Source: Hamiltosporidium magnivora (taxonomy: Eukaryota; Microsporidia; Dubosqiidae). From it: a DNA stretch of 10,243 nucleotides. The stretch's first letter is position 1; the number at the start of each line of letters is the position of its first letter. The position numbers were made by a program, and so were the translations under genes. The notes beneath the pieces were generated by a model. The model saw nothing but the letters and a program-made list of their open reading frames with translations. It was not told the DNA's origin and did not search any database. This document shows positions 6,705-10,243 of the stretch, in pieces. The stretch covers positions 1 through 10,243 of the forward strand of contig PITI01000624.1 of NCBI GenBank assembly GCA_004325065.1. Reading direction: 5' to 3'.

Positions 6705-9089
6705 TCAAGAAAAATTCGATTTAAATTCCGTATCGAGATATTCATTTATTTCAGCGGATCTTTCTGATCTAATAGGTTTGTAAATTTCAAATTTAGTGGT
6801 CTTAAAATCTTTTCTTTTAAAACATGAAATTATTTCGTAATCAATTGTTTCACAAGACAATGATAAACACTTCAAGATTTTGATCTTTTTTAAAATGTTT
6901 ATATCTTCTTTACGAATCGCTTTACAATGAAAGGAAAAAAAATTGATTGTATTAAAGAAATTACAATCTGTAAAAAGCATTTTAAAGTCAATAAAATCAG
7001 ACTTATGATTAATTCTGATAGAGAGAAGTTCTATCCTGGCCATTTTATTCAAAAAAAGATATTCAGTCCTACTTATTCTATAAACATAATAATATATACT
7101 TAAAATATCTGAGAAAGCATATACATTAGATAGCCAATCTAAATAATTCGTTGTTTCTTCATTAACTATATCAGTTATAATTTTTAAAGATTTCAAATAA
7201 ATTTTATTTTCACTCAAGTTTTTGCAGGAAAAATCTTTAAAAATTTCTCTAAAACATAGCTCTGTATGATTTATACAAATATTTTTTAGCTTCAGAACTT
7301 CAACATTTCTAAATCTTTTTAGATAAACCAAAAGGCTTGTATGAATAGGAGAATATGAGTTTATTAGATCGAAAGCTGCTAATTTTTGATTGATTATATT
7401 ACCATCTGATATAAATCTATAATCATTTGTATAAATGAAAGTTCTGATTCTAAAATATACAATTGTAGTTGATCTTAAAACAAACAAGAGTAACTCATCC
7501 GTAATAACAATATTTTGCAATAAAAAATATTTGATGGTATTCATATAGCTAAGAGATTTAAAAACAGAGTTATCAAGTTTAAGGGGAGTCGAACTGCTAC
7601 CATAATTTAACTCAATATATTTGTATTTAGACCACTCGAAATGTACAAAATTAGTAGTAAAATTTGAAGTTTCGTCATATGAATATCTATATAGCCTCAC
7701 GAATTGTTTATATTGAATATCAATGTCTAATTTTTTTGATTCGTTAGTAAAATTGTCAGCATAAAACATACAATTATTTGGAATATCATTTAAAAATTCG
7801 AAATCAATATCTCTGAACTTATAATTCAAAGAATAAATACTGCATAATATTTTTGGATTTTCCAAAGAAAAGTTTACCAACAAACGAAGTCTTTCAAAAT
7901 CAAAATTTTTTGTACTCAATGTAAGCTTCTGAAGATTTTTAGATAACAGCAATATCTTCTTTAATTCATCTGCGCTAGAATTAAATTCCAATTTTAATAC
8001 TTTTAAATTTGTTGAAAAAACGCTGAGTTGTTTTTTCGAAAATAGTCTTATCAGATTTTCAGTAAAATGATTATAAAGTTTTTTTGTATGAAATGTAACG
8101 TCATTAAAAAGTTTGCGTGCTTTAGTATTTGTGTATTCCTCTGAAAACATTAAATAGAGAAGATCAAATTCGGTAATACATAGTAATAGTCTCCATGTAT
8201 TTAATAGATATCCTATGCCTAACATTTTGTATATTTTTTTAATGCTGATATCATTTAATCTCAGATAAAGCCTTTTTGTACCTTTTTTATATGAAATGTA
8301 TGTATTAAACAGTATATCGCAACTATTAAACCTCAGATATTTATTTCCTGACAATATCATGCAACGCTCTGCGCTCTTGTCATTAAATGTTATAAAATCA
8401 AAATAAAATATTAACAAATCCATAAGAATCGATTTTTTTATGTATTTATGATGATTGCTTTCACAAAATTTTTCAAAATCGAATGTTAGATTCACTTCTT
8501 CCATAGTAAACATAAAATTTTTAAGTAATTCTTTTAAGAAATCATTTCTTTCTTTGGATTTTTTTATATCTAATATGGAAATAATTATTAAAATATCTAA
8601 AAACTCTTGTATTCGAATTTGATTAACAATAATATCTGGATTCTCTATTAATTTAATGAATAGAACCAATGAGTAATGAGAAACATCTTTAAGAAATATG
8701 TTTATGTTTGTCTGTTTAGATTCAAATAAGGTTTTTATAAAATTTGAACTGAGTAAAATATCATTTTCGTAAGGTATTGTTAAAATATTTGGATTGTAAT
8801 ATTTTGTTCTTCCATTAGCAAATTCATAGCCCAAGATATTATTTTCAAAGCGTGTAATTATATCCTCTCCAATAAAATATTTCATTGGCTTATTTTCTAT
8901 TTTGGACATTTCCAAAGTTAAGTCGATAGCATTTAATCTATATATCGTATTTTGGTCATTTAAAATGAAAAAACTTACAGTGGTAAAGCATAATGGAAAA
9001 TAAAAGCAAATTAGTACAACAAATGTTTGCAGATACGATTTCTTAGCGCCCGGTTCTTTTCTTTTCCCAAAATATAAATATAAAGACAT
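6705..9089 (-). CDS. 794-aa leucine-rich-repeat-like protein with N-terminal signal/anchor
   Basis: An intact intronless gene. Residues 9-17 are basic (KRKEPGAKK) and residues 22-42 form a strongly hydrophobic stretch, so the product should enter the secretory pathway as a secreted or type II anchored protein. Residues 108-176 resemble a BTB/POZ fold: a short strand, S-S-N-F-I-K-T-L-F-E-S, then I-F-L-K-D-V and two helices. This is a weak match, and a BTB domain would be odd outside the cytosol. Irregular leucine-rich motifs follow: NLKVLKLEF at 361, NLQKLTLS at 385, NVEVLKLKN at 595, LKSLKI at 632, RIELLSIRI at 685 and ILKCLSLSC at 738. They are widely spaced, so the repeats are degenerate or alternate with non-repeat sequence. 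Families of secreted LRR proteins are common in microsporidia and are thought to act at the host interface. That role is inferred here. The start is the first ATG and puts the hydrophobic stretch near the N-terminus. The next in-frame ATG is residue 61, beyond it. No CCC precedes the start. Confidence 0.88.
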   Translation of the reverse strand: MSLYLYFGKRKEPGAKKSYLQTFVVLICFYFPLCFTTVSFFILNDQNTIYRLNAIDLTLEMSKIENKPMKYFIGEDIITRFENNILGYEFANGRTKYYNPNILTIPYENDILLSSNFIKTLFESKQTNINIFLKDVSHYSLVLFIKLIENPDIIVNQIRIQEFLDILIIISILDIKKSKERNDFLKELLKNFMFTMEEVNLTFDFEKFCESNHHKYIKKSILMDLLIFYFDFITFNDKSAERCMILSGNKYLRFNSCDILFNTYISYKKGTKRLYLRLNDISIKKIYKMLGIGYLLNTWRLLLCITEFDLLYLMFSEEYTNTKARKLFNDVTFHTKKLYNHFTENLIRLFSKKQLSVFSTNLKVLKLEFNSSADELKKILLLSKNLQKLTLSTKNFDFERLRLLVNFSLENPKILCSIYSLNYKFRDIDFEFLNDIPNNCMFYADNFTNESKKLDIDIQYKQFVRLYRYSYDETSNFTTNFVHFEWSKYKYIELNYGSSSTPLKLDNSVFKSLSYMNTIKYFLLQNIVITDELLLFVLRSTTIVYFRIRTFIYTNDYRFISDGNIINQKLAAFDLINSYSPIHTSLLVYLKRFRNVEVLKLKNICINHTELCFREIFKDFSCKNLSENKIYLKSLKIITDIVNEETTNYLDWLSNVYAFSDILSIYYYVYRISRTEYLFLNKMARIELLSIRINHKSDFIDFKMLFTDCNFFNTINFFSFHCKAIRKEDINILKKIKILKCLSLSCETIDYEIISCFKRKDFKTTKFEIYKPIRSERSAEINEYLDTEFKSNFS

Positions 9090-10243
9090 ATAAGCTCAAA
9101 AGTATTTCTAAATATATAATATATTTATTTAATTTACGATAAAACGAATTTTTTTTTCTTGATTATGAAGATATTAAAATCGTTCTCGAACAATGAACTA
9201 CTGTACTGCAAAAAGTACTCTGAAATATATAAGCACATCGAGAAATCCTTAATATGTATTTAGAATATAGGAGTATAAAAAAATACTTTACCAAAAATAA
9301 TATCAGGACAAATATCATTCAAAGCTAAGGTTATAACATATAATTTGTTATGTAAGAAACTTAGTTTTGCCTCGTGCAAATAAAACCATTTTCTGAATCT
9401 TTAAAAATATTACATATTGAATCATAATAATTTAGGTATGTTCGAAATTTCCTTTGGTTAATTATTCTGTCAGATTTGACAATATAAGTATATCTGAATT
9501 AATAATAAATTTTTAGCGAGTAAAATGCAATTGCGCTCAAATCTTCCTGCTAGTGCACTAATAATTCTAAAGCAGTGAATTAAGAATTTTAAATTGGCTA
9601 TGAGTGATGAAATAACTACAATGGAAACTAAAAAGGTAAAATTCTTGTAAAACAAATGACATTTTTTTATATTTGTTTTATTAGATATAGGATAAGAAGC
9701 TACAGACAAAAAATACTTTAGAATCTGCATGATAGCCTTTGTAACGAGATGAGAAACAACCAAGGTTATTTGAAATTTAAGAAGACCGGGAGATCAATGC
9801 TCACGCTCGTGCTATTTGTTAATATCAGAATAATTTATTATTAAATTTACTGCGAAACCATAATTTACTATATCAGAATAAATTGTATTATAGTCACAGC
9901 AAACATAGTGTTCATATTTTAGACAAAATGAATTAGGAAAGTCTTTCTATCTAAATGCAAGATTTTTTTTTCAATAAAGAACTAGTTTTAAGAATTGCTC
10001 TATCTTCCACAAATTTATAAGAAAAATGTGTCATGAAGAAGAATGTTTATCATGGAGTAAATATTAGAATTTATTTAAAAGTATCACATCCTTTGAAAAT
10101 AGTGGCAATTGTTATATTTGTTTTCATGACATTAACGCAGTTCTAGATTTAACATAAATAACTATTGTTTAACAGTTCATCAGTACCCCCTGCGATATCT
10201 ATGTTACTTATATTTTCATCTACCAGGTGTGTAGAACCTAATT
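9090..10243. other. Non-coding stretch upstream of the 794-aa gene
   Basis: The first 100 bases hold the presumed promoter of the 794-aa gene and are almost pure A/T, with TATA-like strings (about 9107-9125). A 97-codon - strand ORF (9470-9763) is hydrophobic, lacks a CCC start and resembles no family I know. Frames that size are expected occasionally at this composition. A 10-bp perfect inverted repeat (9648-9657 with 9671-9680, 13-nt loop) is present. I could not trace a coherent decayed gene here. The last 250 bases on the + strand include some fairly open frames without recognisable motifs. Confidence 0.4.

Noticed and set aside
9648..9680. 10-bp inverted repeat with a 13-nt loop
   Set aside because: Arms are only A/T-type sequence, and such small hairpins arise readily by chance. 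No gene end lies beside it.
9470..9763. 97-codon - strand ORF, hydrophobic
   Set aside because: At this composition about one such frame in a window this size is not surprising. It has no CCC start, no family match and a background-like composition.
1..10243. Entomopoxvirus-like origin (A/T-rich genome, terminal hairpin, LRR proteins)
   Set aside because: Gene density is far too low, there are no poxvirus genes, and fossil LTR-retrotransposon sequence with a CCC-type start fits a microsporidian chromosome better.
1..10243. CRISPR arrays, rRNA genes and bacterial insertion sequences
   Set aside because: No regularly spaced direct repeats, no conserved rRNA segments and no transposase with terminal repeats were seen.

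Overview
The window is extremely A+T-rich (about three quarters A/T or more), gene-poor and eukaryotic in style. It has no bacterial ribosome-binding sites or operons. It holds two long intronless ORFs, one with a CCC triplet directly before its ATG and an AATAAA just after its stop. It also holds long non-coding stretches with decayed retroelements. The best fit is a microsporidian with an expanded, transposon-laden genome. This is inferred from the CCC-type start signal, the fast-evolving Asn/Lys/Ile-rich proteins, and a secreted or anchored leucine-rich-repeat-like protein. No taxon marker is present.

Layout. Positions 1-562 form one nearly perfect palindrome: 278-bp arms, a 6-nt loop and two mismatches, starting at the first base of the window. 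Positions 563 to about 1040 show nothing recognisable. From about 1046 to 2860 on the + strand lies a heavily eroded Ty3/gypsy-type pol gene. Its reverse transcriptase, RNase H and integrase landmarks occur in the right order, at near-expected spacing and almost all in one reading frame, despite many stop codons. It is invisible to ordinary ORF calling. Positions 2860-3535 are unassigned. Around 3536-3854 (- strand) there is a locally less A+T-rich open fragment of unknown origin and a 36-nt intron-like sequence.

The first intact gene (4226-5194, -) encodes a 322-aa helical protein that may be a divergent Mo25/HymA-like scaffold. Positions 5200-6700 are non-coding. On the - strand they carry weak fragments that may be remnants of a LINE-type retrotransposon, plus a 49-codon ORF. 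The second intact gene (6705-9089, -) encodes a 794-aa protein with an N-terminal hydrophobic signal or anchor, a possible BTB-like segment and irregular leucine-rich repeats. Positions 9090-10243 show no convincing gene.

The two intact genes share a strand but are 1.5 kb apart, and nothing suggests they act together. The most notable content is the giant palindrome and the frame-coherent retroelement ghost.
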